Position numbers and translations under genes: made by a program. DNA of 64,000 nt from a virus, in IMG/VR virus record IMGVR_UViG_3300032213_001813, positions 1 through 64,000 of that record; one strand, 5' to 3'. The notes beneath the pieces are model-generated. The model had not been told where the DNA came from and searched no databases. It was given only the letters and a program-made list of their open reading frames with translations. Below are positions 29,584 through 39,183 of this stretch, one piece after another; position 1 is the first letter of the stretch, and every line of letters starts with the position of its first letter.

Positions 29584-32088
29584 ATGAATACCAATGCATC
29601 TGGTGATTTAAAGGCAGCTAAAAAAGATTTAAACGATTTAACACAAAAAGAGGTTAAACTTTTAGAAGAGCAAATAAAGTTGGAGGAGAAACTTAGTGAC
29701 CTTCAATCTAAAAAAGATGCTGCTTCTAAAAAACAAATAAAATTAGTAAAAGAAGAATTAGCGGTAATAAAAGAAAAGGTATCCCAAACAGACAATTTAG
29801 TCAAAGCTGCTCAAGAATTAGTAAAAGAAAAGAAAAAAGAATTAGCTATTACTAATTCAATGGGTAAAGAGTTGGCATCTTTGGTACATCATTATCACGA
29901 AATGCCTCAAGAAGTCCAAAAACAAATTGCTGGTGTTAAAAAAATGTCAAATTTGTTTAATGAAGTCCTAGCAACAGTTGCTGAGCAAAAGGCAACAATG
30001 AAATTGGGTAATGCGGAAGATAAAAGAGCAGCAGCAGAAAAATTAGAATTATTTGAAAGTTTAGCACATGAAATAGAACATTCAGCCGAACATGCGGCAG
30101 ATGCTCAACGTGAGTTAAATCAGATGTTATTAAGTGAGTTGGATAAACGAGCACTAATAATAAAAGCTAATACTGAATTGGGTGATGATGAAAAGAAAAG
30201 AGCAATTGCGGCATTACACTATGCTGATTTATTAAATAAAAAAGCAGAAGCACTACACGAAGTACAACACTCAAGTGGGCACATATTCCATGCGATAGAT
30301 GATGATTTACAAAGTTCTGTAAAAGGAGCGGCTTCTTTTGCAAAAACAATGTTTCATGCGGGTGCTGGTGGGGCTCTATTATTGGGTGTATTTACTGCAT
30401 TAGCGGCAGGTGTTCACTCTTTTGTAGAATTAGATGCAGCAGCCGAACAATTTAGAAAAGATACAGGTCTTACTAAAGATAATTTATATGAGGTAGACCA
30501 CACAGTACATGATGTTGAATCTGAATTTAGGGGAATTGGTGTAACTGCAAAAGATGTATATAAGACTGTTGAAGAATTAAAAAATAGATTTGGTGATATA
30601 ACTCACTTTTCAACTGAAACTGTAGCTGCATTATCAGCAATGAACGCTAATTATGGTTTGGTTAATGGTACTGCTGAAAAAGTACAAGCTGTATTTGAGC
30701 AAGTTGGTGGGTTATCATCGGAAACGGCAGCAAATGTTCAAATGCAAGTTGCTGAAATGTCTAAAATGGCTGGTGTATCACCTAAAGAAGTTTTGGATGA
30801 TATGGCAGACAGTGCAGAAGTAACTTCCAAATATTTTCATGGTGATATAAATTTATTAAAACAACAAGTAATACAAGCACATAGATTAGGTACTACATTA
30901 GAAGATGTAGCATCAATTGCTGGAAAGCTTGTTGATTTTGAACAAGGTATTGAAAGTGAATTAAAAGCAGCAACCTTTGTAGGTGGCCAATTTAATCTTG
31001 CTAGAGCTAGAGCATTAGCATTTGAAGGTAAGTTAGTAGAGGCACAAGAAGAAACATTAAAACAATTGCAAAGAAGTGGTGATTTCCGTGATAAGGATAT
31101 GATTACTCAACAAGTATTAGCCGATGCGGCTGGTATGACTGTTGCACAAATCACTAAGCAGTTGGATATGCAAGAAAAAATGTCTCATTTAACTGATGAT
31201 GAGAGAAAAAAAGCAGATGATGCAGTAAAAGCAGGATTGGATTTGAGTAATATTAGTAAAGAAAATTTAAAACAAAAAGTTGATGAATTTAAAAAACAAC
31301 AAGATATAAATGGGCAAATAACTGAAATGAAAAATCAATTTTTAGGTATTGCCGCTCAAGTTGGTGGTGTACTTGCTCCATTATTTAAATCATTGGCACC
31401 TATCTTAGAAGCAGCACTTACTCCTGTTAAATGGATGATAGAAGGTTTTGGTAAAATTGTAGAATTTGCTAAAGAACATAAAGGAATTGCTATTACATTG
31501 GGTACTATAATGGCTAGTATATGGGCATATCAAAAAGCTACTGCATTGTGGGCACAAAAAGATGCATTTTTTAGATTGTTAAGTATAAGAAGAGCAGGTA
31601 TGTTAGCTGCAGTAAGTGCAATATCAAATCCAGCAAAAGCTTTAATAGGTTTAGCCGTAGCGGCAACCGTTGTAGGTGCGGTTTCAAGTTATAGTTCTGG
31701 TGCCGAAGCAGATGGTGGTGCACCTGAAGCACCAGAAACAGTACAAACGGCCGGTGATGTCATATCTCCAGCTAAAGGTAGAACTCAAATATCAACAAAA
31801 GAGGGTGGATTACTCAATCTTTCAAAAAATGATGATGTTTTAGCAGCACCTGGTATGGCATCTAAAATATCAAATTTATCTACCGGTGATAAAGCTTTAT
31901 CTATGTTAGCCGGAGGATTGAATCCCGCTCAAGGTGCATTTAATGTGGCAGTAATTGCTGAATTAAAAGCATTAAGAACTGATATGGGTAGTGGCAAAAT
32001 CGGAGTATATATGGATGGTTCTAAAGTTTCATCTAATTTAAAAAATCAAAGTGATAAAACAAGCAGAAATAACGGTTCATTAGCTTAA
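29584..32088 (+). CDS. Tail tape-measure protein (gp29 role)
   Basis: 834 residues. Residues 1-230 are nearly all heptad-like coiled coil (KLEEKLSDLQSKKDAA, AVIKEKVSQ). A hydrophobic Gly/Ala segment follows near 260-280 (AGGALLLGVFTALAAGV), with another near 640-700 (GIAITLGTIMASIWAY and ALIGLAVAATVVGAV). Residues about 285-540 resemble phage tape-measure cores. This layout, and the position between tail tube and hub genes, fits a tape measure that fixes tail length and helps deliver DNA through the inner membrane. T4 gp29 is shorter (590). The family call is architectural, since tape measures diverge quickly. Confidence 0.75.
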   Translation: MNTNASGDLKAAKKDLNDLTQKEVKLLEEQIKLEEKLSDLQSKKDAASKKQIKLVKEELAVIKEKVSQTDNLVKAAQELVKEKKKELAITNSMGKELASLVHHYHEMPQEVQKQIAGVKKMSNLFNEVLATVAEQKATMKLGNAEDKRAAAEKLELFESLAHEIEHSAEHAADAQRELNQMLLSELDKRALIIKANTELGDDEKKRAIAALHYADLLNKKAEALHEVQHSSGHIFHAIDDDLQSSVKGAASFAKTMFHAGAGGALLLGVFTALAAGVHSFVELDAAAEQFRKDTGLTKDNLYEVDHTVHDVESEFRGIGVTAKDVYKTVEELKNRFGDITHFSTETVAALSAMNANYGLVNGTAEKVQAVFEQVGGLSSETAANVQMQVAEMSKMAGVSPKEVLDDMADSAEVTSKYFHGDINLLKQQVIQAHRLGTTLEDVASIAGKLVDFEQGIESELKAATFVGGQFNLARARALAFEGKLVEAQEETLKQLQRSGDFRDKDMITQQVLADAAGMTVAQITKQLDMQEKMSHLTDDERKKADDAVKAGLDLSNISKENLKQKVDEFKKQQDINGQITEMKNQFLGIAAQVGGVLAPLFKSLAPILEAALTPVKWMIEGFGKIVEFAKEHKGIAITLGTIMASIWAYQKATALWAQKDAFFRLLSIRRAGMLAAVSAISNPAKALIGLAVAATVVGAVSSYSSGAEADGGAPEAPETVQTAGDVISPAKGRTQISTKEGGLLNLSKNDDVLAAPGMASKISNLSTGDKALSMLAGGLNPAQGAFNVAVIAELKALRTDMGSGKIGVYMDGSKVSSNLKNQSDKTSRNNGSLA

Positions 32089-32099
32089 AAATATTAATT

Positions 32100-34016
32100 A
32101 TGCCAACATTATTAGAATTATTTTCGAATAAAAACTTTTTAGGTATGAATTCAAAAATGGATACATATGAAAAAGAAGTTGATGCTCAAATAAAAAAGTT
32201 TAAAGATGATAATGTAGCATCCGATGGTACAAATATACCAGGTCCTATTCGATATTACAACACTGTTCAAATAAAAGGTGGTAAAACTGCGGCATTTATA
32301 TATGATATTAAAAATAGACCTTTATCTAAAATAGATACATCAAATATATTTTTAAAATATACATCTTTTCCAATAGTTAATAAATTAAGAACAAATCCAA
32401 CTTTAGCATCAAAAGACAGCCAAACGGTAGTAGAATCCGAAGTAACGGGATTGAGACCATTACAATTATTTTCAGAACCTGTATTATATGGTACGCAAAT
32501 ACTTACTATAAATAAACAGCAAAGTAATTCTGTAAGAAAAATGAATCTTGGTACAATGTCGTTTGAAGAAGCCCAAGAAGCAAAAATATTAAACCCCAAA
32601 AAATATACACCAAGTAATCTTTGGTTATTAAACGATTTTAGAACTGGAAAAATTGAAGAGTATCCTAAATTATTTTCTAAATTAAATGGCACTCCTAATT
32701 TATTACTAAATTTACTAACAAAACCTGTTAGTACTGTAAAAAGTTTAGTAAGAGAAGCAATTTTACCAAAGCAAAAAGCAAGTTCACCTATACCATCTCG
32801 TATTCCTGAAAATTTACCGGATGATGCATATAGTAAAAAAGTAGATAAAACAAATGCAGATGAATATAAACGTAATGACTTAGGTTCAAAATTGGTTACA
32901 TTGGAAGTATTGCAAAATTTTACTCTTGGACCGGATGGATTTGTAACCGCATCACCTAAAAAGAAAGAAAAAATAAAATATTCGGATTCTAGAAACGCAA
33001 TAATAAAAAATTTACAAATTGAAGATAAAAGAGGAATTAAAGATGGAAGTGATATAATTAACTCAAAAGGTGTATATACGCCATCTGAATTTGTAAATAA
33101 TACATTAGAATTAAAAGATAAAACAATTTTAGATGATTATGATTTTATTACATTAAAATTCTTTTCCGTTCAAACAAGAAAAGCAGCTAATTTTAGAGCA
33201 ACTATAAATGGATTAAGTGAAACATTTACACCAACTTGGGAAAGTAGTAAATTTGTTGGAAATCCATTTAATTTTTATACATATAGTGGTGTTGAACGTA
33301 GCGTTACATTTAATTTTATTGTTTATTCACTAAATGATTCAGAGCATATAGCAGCTTGGCAACGATTATCATTTTTATCATCTTTGGCATATTCACAAGG
33401 ATTTATAAACAATTATTCAATTCCACCTTTTATTAAATTTACGTTAGGTGATATGTACAAAAATAAACCGGCATTTATAGAATCATTAACTTATACTGTT
33501 CCTGATGATTCTACTTGGGAAATTGGTTTAGGGCAGGAAAGCAATCGTTACGCTAATGGTACAGTATATGGGCAAACTATTGAAAATAAAAATACAAAAG
33601 ATGCAAAATTGCCAAAAGTAATAGAAGTTGCAATTACACTTAAATTAGTTGAATCTCAAGATAGTGTATATGAAGTAACAACTGTTAAGGATAGTAATGG
33701 TGCAGAATTTACCGAAGCAAAAGAAAACAAAAATTTATACGGATATAAAAGTACATTAATTCCACCCAAGCCAACAATACAAGCAAATGGAGCTGATAAA
33801 AATGTAGATACATCCAAAAATACCGATAATACTAGCAAAGCAGGTGCTCTTGGTTCATCTACAACTGATAACACAAATGGAGCTAAATTTAAACCAAAAG
33901 AAGATTCGGTACTCAAAGATTCTGTAACTGGTGAACCTTCGGATGTTCCTGCTACAAAATCTATAAAAAATGATTCGGAATTTGATACTGGTACTGCAGC
34001 TGAAAGAACACCATAA
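32100..34016 (+). CDS. Baseplate tail-tube initiator, gp48/gp54-like
   Basis: 638 residues, 11 bases after the tape-measure gene. The core at about 350-490 has the tube-fold signature of baseplate tube proteins: FRATINGLSETFTPTWESS, then YSGVERSVTFNFIVYS, IPPFIKFTLGDM and FIESLTYTVPDDSTWEIG. Expected role: the first ring on the baseplate hub, from which tube polymerises. T4 gp48 and gp54 are 364 and 320 residues, so this protein has extra N-terminal (about 330) and C-terminal (about 120, Lys/Asp/Thr-rich, low complexity) regions; it may combine functions. Start is preceded only by AT-rich sequence. Confidence 0.65.
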   Translation: MPTLLELFSNKNFLGMNSKMDTYEKEVDAQIKKFKDDNVASDGTNIPGPIRYYNTVQIKGGKTAAFIYDIKNRPLSKIDTSNIFLKYTSFPIVNKLRTNPTLASKDSQTVVESEVTGLRPLQLFSEPVLYGTQILTINKQQSNSVRKMNLGTMSFEEAQEAKILNPKKYTPSNLWLLNDFRTGKIEEYPKLFSKLNGTPNLLLNLLTKPVSTVKSLVREAILPKQKASSPIPSRIPENLPDDAYSKKVDKTNADEYKRNDLGSKLVTLEVLQNFTLGPDGFVTASPKKKEKIKYSDSRNAIIKNLQIEDKRGIKDGSDIINSKGVYTPSEFVNNTLELKDKTILDDYDFITLKFFSVQTRKAANFRATINGLSETFTPTWESSKFVGNPFNFYTYSGVERSVTFNFIVYSLNDSEHIAAWQRLSFLSSLAYSQGFINNYSIPPFIKFTLGDMYKNKPAFIESLTYTVPDDSTWEIGLGQESNRYANGTVYGQTIENKNTKDAKLPKVIEVAITLKLVESQDSVYEVTTVKDSNGAEFTEAKENKNLYGYKSTLIPPKPTIQANGADKNVDTSKNTDNTSKAGALGSSTTDNTNGAKFKPKEDSVLKDSVTGEPSDVPATKSIKNDSEFDTGTAAERTP

Positions 34017-34045
34017 AAATATACTAAACTCTAACATTAAAAAAA

Positions 34046-34318
34046 ATGAGTAGATACCAAAATAATGAAATAAAAAAAACAAATGATGGTAGGAGTGTGT
34101 ATAGAACAACAATATACCCAAATATTCCACTATCTGATGCTGATATTTATATAGCAACTGAAACTGGTGATAGACTTGATACATTAGCTTATCAATTTTA
34201 TAATGATGCTTCTTTGTGGTGGGTAATTGCATCTGCTAATAATATACATAATGCAGTATTTGGTTTACCTGATGGAACTGTACTTAGAATACCAAAAAAT
34301 TTTAATCCAAACATATAG
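34046..34318 (+). CDS. Baseplate wedge protein with LysM-like fold, gp53-like
   Basis: 90 residues. The pattern GDRLDTLAYQFYNDASLWWVIASANNI is the LysM-like signature of phage tail protein X and T4 gp53, here with little else attached. In T4, gp53 joins wedges during baseplate assembly. The stop at 34318 is followed two bases later by the next ATG, so the two are translationally coupled. Confidence 0.7.
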   Translation: MSRYQNNEIKKTNDGRSVYRTTIYPNIPLSDADIYIATETGDRLDTLAYQFYNDASLWWVIASANNIHNAVFGLPDGTVLRIPKNFNPNI

Positions 34319-34320
34319 TT

Positions 34321-37047
34321 ATGTATCCTCAATTATCCGATATTGAACCAAAAATTGCTCAAAAAATTAGAAAACGAGCAACGGATTTAAATTCATTTCC
34401 AAATACAAACGATTCTAGCAATCCATCCAATTTACAAGTATGGATAAGACTTGTGTCTGGTGCTGTAATAAAGGATGGTGATGAGGGATTGATATTAGAA
34501 TCAATACCTAATAAACAATCTGTGTTTTTTGAAACGGCTGGGCAAATGAGTAAATATGGTGGTAGTAGTTTTGATAAAAATTCACCTAGAAGTGGAACTA
34601 TTGGTAAAAATTTAAATAATGCTCTTGTAGGTACATCAACCATAGGAAGTGATACGAATACAGAAAGAAATTTAAGACCATCTCCTGTAATAACTGCATT
34701 AACTATAAAAGAAGGTAAGGACCAAATATCAAGAGAATGTACACTTAATATAACTTGTTTTACATTAGCACAGTTGGAAAAATTACAAACGTATTGTATG
34801 GAACCTGGTTATAGTTTGTACATTGAATATGGTTGGAATACCGACTCTGCATATTTTCAATCAATTCAAAATGATTCAACCGTAACGGATTCCGATAGTA
34901 CAATAAACGCAGCTTGTAAGCGTGGTTTAAATTACGAACATCTACATAAAATAAGATTGGAATCTGGTGGTGAATTTGATTGTTTTTTAGGATTTATTGT
35001 TGGGGGTACTGTTGTTACGGAAAATGAAAACTTTAACATAACCATAAATTTAAGAGGAGCACCATCACTACCAACATTTTTACAAGGACATCATAAAATT
35101 CAAAAAAAATCACCAAACGCAGCAATCGAACAGCAAATAATTGAAGTTGCAAAAACTTTAACTTATGATAACGCAACTTTAACAACCGAAACACTAACAC
35201 CAGTTCAAAGAAGATTTCGTTATATGTTTAATTCATTACCACCTCAAAGACAAACATTAGAAGTTAGAAACTTAGAATCTAAAGTAAAATATACCGATTT
35301 TGTAAATTTTGACCCATTAATTTCTAAAAAAATAGTAGAATATACAGACGTTACTGCATTTGAAGCAGTTCAAGAATTTTTAAATTGGGGACAAGGTAAT
35401 AATATAAGATTAAAACCATCGGCTGGTGTTGATATTAGTATAAGTAAAGATAAACTATTTTCACACAACAGATACATACGATTTGGACTTGCGGTAGATA
35501 TATTAAATGCAAATAATAAAATAATGGCTTTGTTAATGGGTAATGAAAAAGCTCCATTTAGAATTAATATAAACAATAGCATAATAGGTGCATTTCCTTA
35601 TATATTTTCAACTAATCCTCAAAAATTAATTATAACGGGTGGTTTGCCTGATTTTAGTACTTATTTTTTAAATCCAAGTAAAGTTGTTCAAGGATATACT
35701 TCTACAAGCGGTGGTAAAACAACTATGAACGCTGAAACTTTATTAGTAGATTCGGTACAATATCCACCTACATTAAACGCAGCTGGACCAGCTGGTAGTG
35801 ATGAAGCTATTATTTTTGTAGAATCAAACGAATTAAATGGTAATACACCAGGAAATATTAATACTAGTGGTAAGACACGATATAATGAAGATGCTAAATA
35901 TTGGGGTTATTTAAAAAATTTATATGTAAACTTTGATATGTTTATTGAAAAAATGACACAACCAAATAAACTTGTGGGTGAAGTTTTATTAGATATATTA
36001 AAATCAATGTCTACTGCTGTAAACGGATTTTGGAATTTTCAATTAGTTGAAGATAAAGATAAAGATGGAAATGTAATAATAACCGTAATTGATGAGCATT
36101 TTATAGGAAAGCCAGCAGATAAAAAAAGAGAAGAATTTGCAAATAATGGAATAACTTCACCATTTTTAGAAAATAATTTAGATATATCAATCCCAGCGGA
36201 TATGGCTAATAAAATTATTATGAATAGATTATCTTTTCTTGTAAATCCTGAAGGTTCATCGTTATCAGGAAGACCTAGTAGTTTTTTTAATTCAAAAACT
36301 GATTTATTTTTGAAAAAAGTTCAAAATGTAAATACTAAAGAAATTGAAGATAGTGAATCCAAACCAGCGGAAGAAGATGAAGATAAAAATGCTAAATTGG
36401 AAAGAACAAGAGCAGAATTTAAAGAAGCTGTAAAACAATATAACGATTTTATTGCTAAATATGGTGCTGGTAACTTTAGAGAACCAGAATATAGAGCTGT
36501 ATTGGATGAAGCTAGAAATGCATATAAAGCAGCTGGTGGAAAGACTGAAGGTACTGATATTTTTGGTATATCAAAAGGTGAAGGTGGTGCTGATAAGGAA
36601 CTTCAAGCAGAAATAGCAGCAGAGTATAAAAGTACATTTGATACAAATATGACTAAAATAGATGTACTACCAAAATGTAGTCTATTTAATATAAAAAGTG
36701 TTGAAGATTCATATGTTACTAACATAGATAAATTTAAAGAAGTGTTTCAAGTATTTGTATTAAAAGACCAAGCTTATTTTGATGTACTTAAACAAAATGC
36801 ATTTGCAGTAAGAGTTAAAAACAATTCAAATGGAGAAAAGCAGGGGTTGGGTGTACCAATGCCAATAAAATATAGTTTTAAAACAATAGGTGTTAGTGGA
36901 CTTAGAAGAGGAGATATGTTTAATATAATTGGTATTCCAAGTAAATACAAAAATAATGGTTTATTTCAAATAACTGAAATAGAGCAAACAATTTCTGATA
37001 TGAAATGGGAAACTAATGTAATTGGTGAATATAGAGCTTACGTTTAA
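34321..37047 (+). CDS. Baseplate hub protein, gp27-like
   Basis: 908 residues. Residues about 110-170 (ALTIKEGKDQISRECTLNI, then LYIEYGW) and the C-terminus (RRGDMFNIIGIPSKY, then LFQITEIEQTISDMKWET) match phage hub proteins of the gp27/Mu gp44 type: rings at the baseplate centre connecting tube and spike. It is more than twice the length of T4 gp27 (391). Insertions include a charged region near 680-790 (KPAEEDEDKNAKLERTRAEF). No lysozyme motif was seen, so the cell-puncturing enzyme is probably elsewhere. It is followed by a gene only two bases on. Confidence 0.7.
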   Translation: MYPQLSDIEPKIAQKIRKRATDLNSFPNTNDSSNPSNLQVWIRLVSGAVIKDGDEGLILESIPNKQSVFFETAGQMSKYGGSSFDKNSPRSGTIGKNLNNALVGTSTIGSDTNTERNLRPSPVITALTIKEGKDQISRECTLNITCFTLAQLEKLQTYCMEPGYSLYIEYGWNTDSAYFQSIQNDSTVTDSDSTINAACKRGLNYEHLHKIRLESGGEFDCFLGFIVGGTVVTENENFNITINLRGAPSLPTFLQGHHKIQKKSPNAAIEQQIIEVAKTLTYDNATLTTETLTPVQRRFRYMFNSLPPQRQTLEVRNLESKVKYTDFVNFDPLISKKIVEYTDVTAFEAVQEFLNWGQGNNIRLKPSAGVDISISKDKLFSHNRYIRFGLAVDILNANNKIMALLMGNEKAPFRININNSIIGAFPYIFSTNPQKLIITGGLPDFSTYFLNPSKVVQGYTSTSGGKTTMNAETLLVDSVQYPPTLNAAGPAGSDEAIIFVESNELNGNTPGNINTSGKTRYNEDAKYWGYLKNLYVNFDMFIEKMTQPNKLVGEVLLDILKSMSTAVNGFWNFQLVEDKDKDGNVIITVIDEHFIGKPADKKREEFANNGITSPFLENNLDISIPADMANKIIMNRLSFLVNPEGSSLSGRPSSFFNSKTDLFLKKVQNVNTKEIEDSESKPAEEDEDKNAKLERTRAEFKEAVKQYNDFIAKYGAGNFREPEYRAVLDEARNAYKAAGGKTEGTDIFGISKGEGGADKELQAEIAAEYKSTFDTNMTKIDVLPKCSLFNIKSVEDSYVTNIDKFKEVFQVFVLKDQAYFDVLKQNAFAVRVKNNSNGEKQGLGVPMPIKYSFKTIGVSGLRRGDMFNIIGIPSKYKNNGLFQITEIEQTISDMKWETNVIGEYRAYV

Positions 37048-37049
37048 TT

Positions 37050-37421
37050 ATGGCAATTGATATACTTACATTTGGGAGATTGTTTAAGGAAGATACTTCA
37101 ATTTATAAAAGAAGTGTAAAAACTTATTTTCCAAACCCAGAAATAAATTCATATAACAAAGGATATATTATTAGATATTTTTTACAAAAATCAAATGATT
37201 CCGATTCATATGTATATGAAGTAGAACAAACTTTATTTGATGAATTCTCAAACAATCCATTTTATAAGTGTGTTACGTTAACATGGAGATTAACGGGTAG
37301 TGTAGATGAAGTTATAGAATCTAATAGAATTTCATTACAAATTGCATGTGAACAATTACCTGCTCTAAAATTATACCTACCAAATTTTTTACAATTTCAC
37401 AAAGAATATTTGGAAAAGTAA
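37050..37421 (+). CDS. Unknown baseplate-region protein
   Basis: 123 residues with no motif I recognise; it is rich in Tyr and Phe (FGRLFKEDTSIYKRSV, then YIIRYFLQKS and ISLQIACEQLPALKLYLPNF). Tight coupling to the hub gene suggests a baseplate or hub-assembly role. The -33 element of the tmRNA promoter (37409) lies inside its last codons. T4 has several small baseplate proteins in comparable places, but a homologue cannot be assigned by eye. Confidence 0.6.
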   Translation: MAIDILTFGRLFKEDTSIYKRSVKTYFPNPEINSYNKGYIIRYFLQKSNDSDSYVYEVEQTLFDEFSNNPFYKCVTLTWRLTGSVDEVIESNRISLQIACEQLPALKLYLPNFLQFHKEYLEK

Positions 37422-37440
37422 AAAATTTATTGTATATTTG
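37409..37440 (+). promoter_or_regulatory. Bacteroidota-type promoter of the tmRNA
   Basis: -33 TTTG at 37409-37412 and -7 TATATTTG at 37433-37440, separated by 20 bases, matching the Bacteroidota consensus TTTG/TAnnTTTG. The mature tmRNA 5' end at 37460 lies 20 bases after the -7 element, leaving a short 5' leader for processing. Confidence 0.7.
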
Positions 37441-37459
37441 TAAAAGTTCTTTAAAATAT

Positions 37460-37839
37460 GGGGATGACCGGCTTTTGACAGGTATGAAGACTGGTTGTAT
37501 TGATGCAAGTAAGGTTAGATGGAAACCTTTGAAGACCTATCAAACAATAAGTGCAGACGTAGAATTATCTACAATGACTTTCGGAGATGCTATGGCATGG
37601 ATGGAGTCTTTCGATTACGCAGTAGCTGCCTAATCAATCCCGTATCACTCATGGGATTTAAAAAGAAGTGAATGTTTAAGTTTACCGAAACTTTAAATCG
37701 GTTGGTGGAATCTGCTGAATTAACCATTCGGCCCCAATTCTTTTGGAGTGTTAGTAAGATAAAACACTATCCTAAACTTGTGAACGATTTACATTAGAAA
37801 CTTATCTGGACGCGGGTTCGAATCCCGCCATCTCCACCA
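37460..37839 (+). ncRNA. ssrA: Transfer-messenger RNA (tmRNA), one-piece
   Basis: 380 bases. The acceptor stem GGGGATG (37460-37466) pairs with CATCTCC (37829-37835), followed by A and an encoded CCA (37837-37839). The T arm is GCGGG-TTCGAAT-CCCGC (37812-37828). The 5' part (GACCGGCTTTTGACAGG) and the 3' part (TGGACGCGGGTTCGAATCCC) follow bacterial tmRNA consensus. The tag frame ends TCGATTACGCAGTAGCTGCCTAA, giving a C-terminal DYAVAA like the ClpXP degron of bacterial tags. From AATAAGTGCAGACG, like the E. coli TAGTCGCAAACG context, I place the resume codon at GCA 37553, so the tag is 26 residues (37553-37633 with stop). tmRNA with SmpB rescues stalled ribosomes and tags the nascent chain for degradation. 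Resume codon is inferred; identity is firm. Confidence 0.93.
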
Positions 37840-37840
37840 C

Positions 37841-37876
37841 TCCCACTTTTCCATTTGGATTTGTGGGATTTTTTTT
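37841..37876 (+). terminator. Intrinsic terminator of the tmRNA
   Basis: TCCCAC (37841-37846) pairs with GTGGGA (37863-37868), followed by eight Ts (37869-37876). It begins one base after the CCA end region. Its loop contains the -33 box of the next promoter. Confidence 0.75.
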
Positions 37877-37885
37877 GTATCTTTG
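37854..37885 (+). promoter_or_regulatory. Bacteroidota-type promoter nested in terminator
   Basis: TTTG 37854-37857 (in the terminator loop), 20-base spacer, TATCTTTG 37878-37885. The -7 box ends four bases before the ATG at 37890, predicting a leaderless message. Confidence 0.7.
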
Positions 37886-37889
37886 TAAA

Positions 37890-39176
37890 ATGAAAGTTAT
37901 AGAATCCGTAGAGGAAGTAAATTGGTTGAAAGCTAGGCTGGAAACCGAAATATCTATATGGTATCCACTATGGGTTGATAACTCAAAGCATCCTCTTCAC
38001 ACTAATCTTTCCCTTATACTGATACGATGTTTAGATGAGTTGTATGTTTTACCAATTCAACACGCAGATGCGCTTACAATCAAAGTATCGGATGTTAAAT
38101 CAATACTAAATACCAAGGGGAAGAAGTGGGTATTTCAAAAGAAGAAAATATTGCACTCTCTCCACATTTCGGTAAATCTATATGATGTAGATTCGGAATA
38201 CTTTATAAGGACAGGTGAGGTAATCGACTATGACGGGGCTTTAAATCCTCTCTTATCAACGCTAACTCATAAAGGGTATAGAGATAACTTAATACAATCA
38301 ATTCCTCTAATGAAGATTGTGGAAGTAATAGAACCACAATTCCTAAAATATCATTCCAATAATTCAGATTCTAATACATATCAATGGTACAATGAAACAT
38401 TCATACCTACACTTTCAGAAATGGAGGGATATGGGATTCGGGTCGATAGGAAAAAATTTACTGATAGATGGAATCAAGCTATTAGACATTTGACAGATGA
38501 TAGTAAAGTGTTTACGGAATACAATCCATTTACGGTAACAGGTAGACCATCAAATCGACATGGTGGTGTAAACTATGCCGCTCTCAATAAATCGGATGGT
38601 AGTAGGGAGTGTTTCGTTTCCGATGGGATATTCCTACAAATGGATTATAACGCATACCACCCACGACTAATTGGTAAGTTGATTAAGTTTGATATGCCGG
38701 ATGGGAATGTACATGAGTGGTTAGCCAAACAATATGGTTGTGATGTGAATGAGGGTAAGGGTATTACATTCCAATTATTATATGGGGGAATTGATGATAC
38801 GTTCCGTCAAATCCCATATCTAAACGCAGTGGCTGATTACATAGATGGATTATGGATTGAAACACAACAAAACGGATACCTACAAACCAAATATCGTAGA
38901 ATACCCCTAAGTTGGATAGAGGGTTCAAATCCACAAAAAGTATTTAACTATCTCCTACAAGCCTTAGAAACTGAAATGAACATTGATAAGATGAGGAAGA
39001 TATTGGATTATATTAAGGGTAGTGAAATCCGTTTTATCTTATATACTTATGATTCGTTCCTTTTTGATGTTCCTATGGATGTGGATAAGAATAAGATTAA
39101 GGATTTGAAAGAAATGATTGAAGAGGGTGGGTTTCCAATCAAAGCAAGTTGGGGTTTGGATTATGGAAAAGTGTAG
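37890..39176 (+). CDS. Family A (PolI-like) DNA polymerase with degenerate exonuclease
   Basis: 428 residues from ATG 37890; an in-frame GTG at 37863 lies inside the terminator and is rejected. The palm motifs of family A polymerases are present: TGRPSN-HGGVNYAAL (TGR-S...N), motif A LQMDYNAYHPRLIG (Asp retained), motif B GKGITFQLLYGG (the K-F-YG fingers motif), and motif C YTYDSFLFDVP, where HDE has become Y-D-S. The N-terminal 200 residues (IWYPLWVDNSKHPLHTNLS) look like a DEDD exonuclease that has lost DxE. Possible roles are repair, primer filling or lagging-strand work beside the family B replicase at 60764. Base composition is slightly less AT-rich than the baseplate genes. Catalytic competence is uncertain. 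Confidence 0.75.
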   Translation: MKVIESVEEVNWLKARLETEISIWYPLWVDNSKHPLHTNLSLILIRCLDELYVLPIQHADALTIKVSDVKSILNTKGKKWVFQKKKILHSLHISVNLYDVDSEYFIRTGEVIDYDGALNPLLSTLTHKGYRDNLIQSIPLMKIVEVIEPQFLKYHSNNSDSNTYQWYNETFIPTLSEMEGYGIRVDRKKFTDRWNQAIRHLTDDSKVFTEYNPFTVTGRPSNRHGGVNYAALNKSDGSRECFVSDGIFLQMDYNAYHPRLIGKLIKFDMPDGNVHEWLAKQYGCDVNEGKGITFQLLYGGIDDTFRQIPYLNAVADYIDGLWIETQQNGYLQTKYRRIPLSWIEGSNPQKVFNYLLQALETEMNIDKMRKILDYIKGSEIRFILYTYDSFLFDVPMDVDKNKIKDLKEMIEEGGFPIKASWGLDYGKV

Positions 39177-39183
39177 AAAACCA

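Noticed and set aside
37430-37633. 67-residue open frame ending FDYAVAA
   Set aside because: Only its last 26 codons are meaningful, as the tmRNA tag; the upstream part is structural RNA.
37863-37889. Upstream GTG start for the family A-like polymerase
   Set aside because: It lies inside the terminator stem and promoter; the ATG at 37890 fits the promoter spacing.
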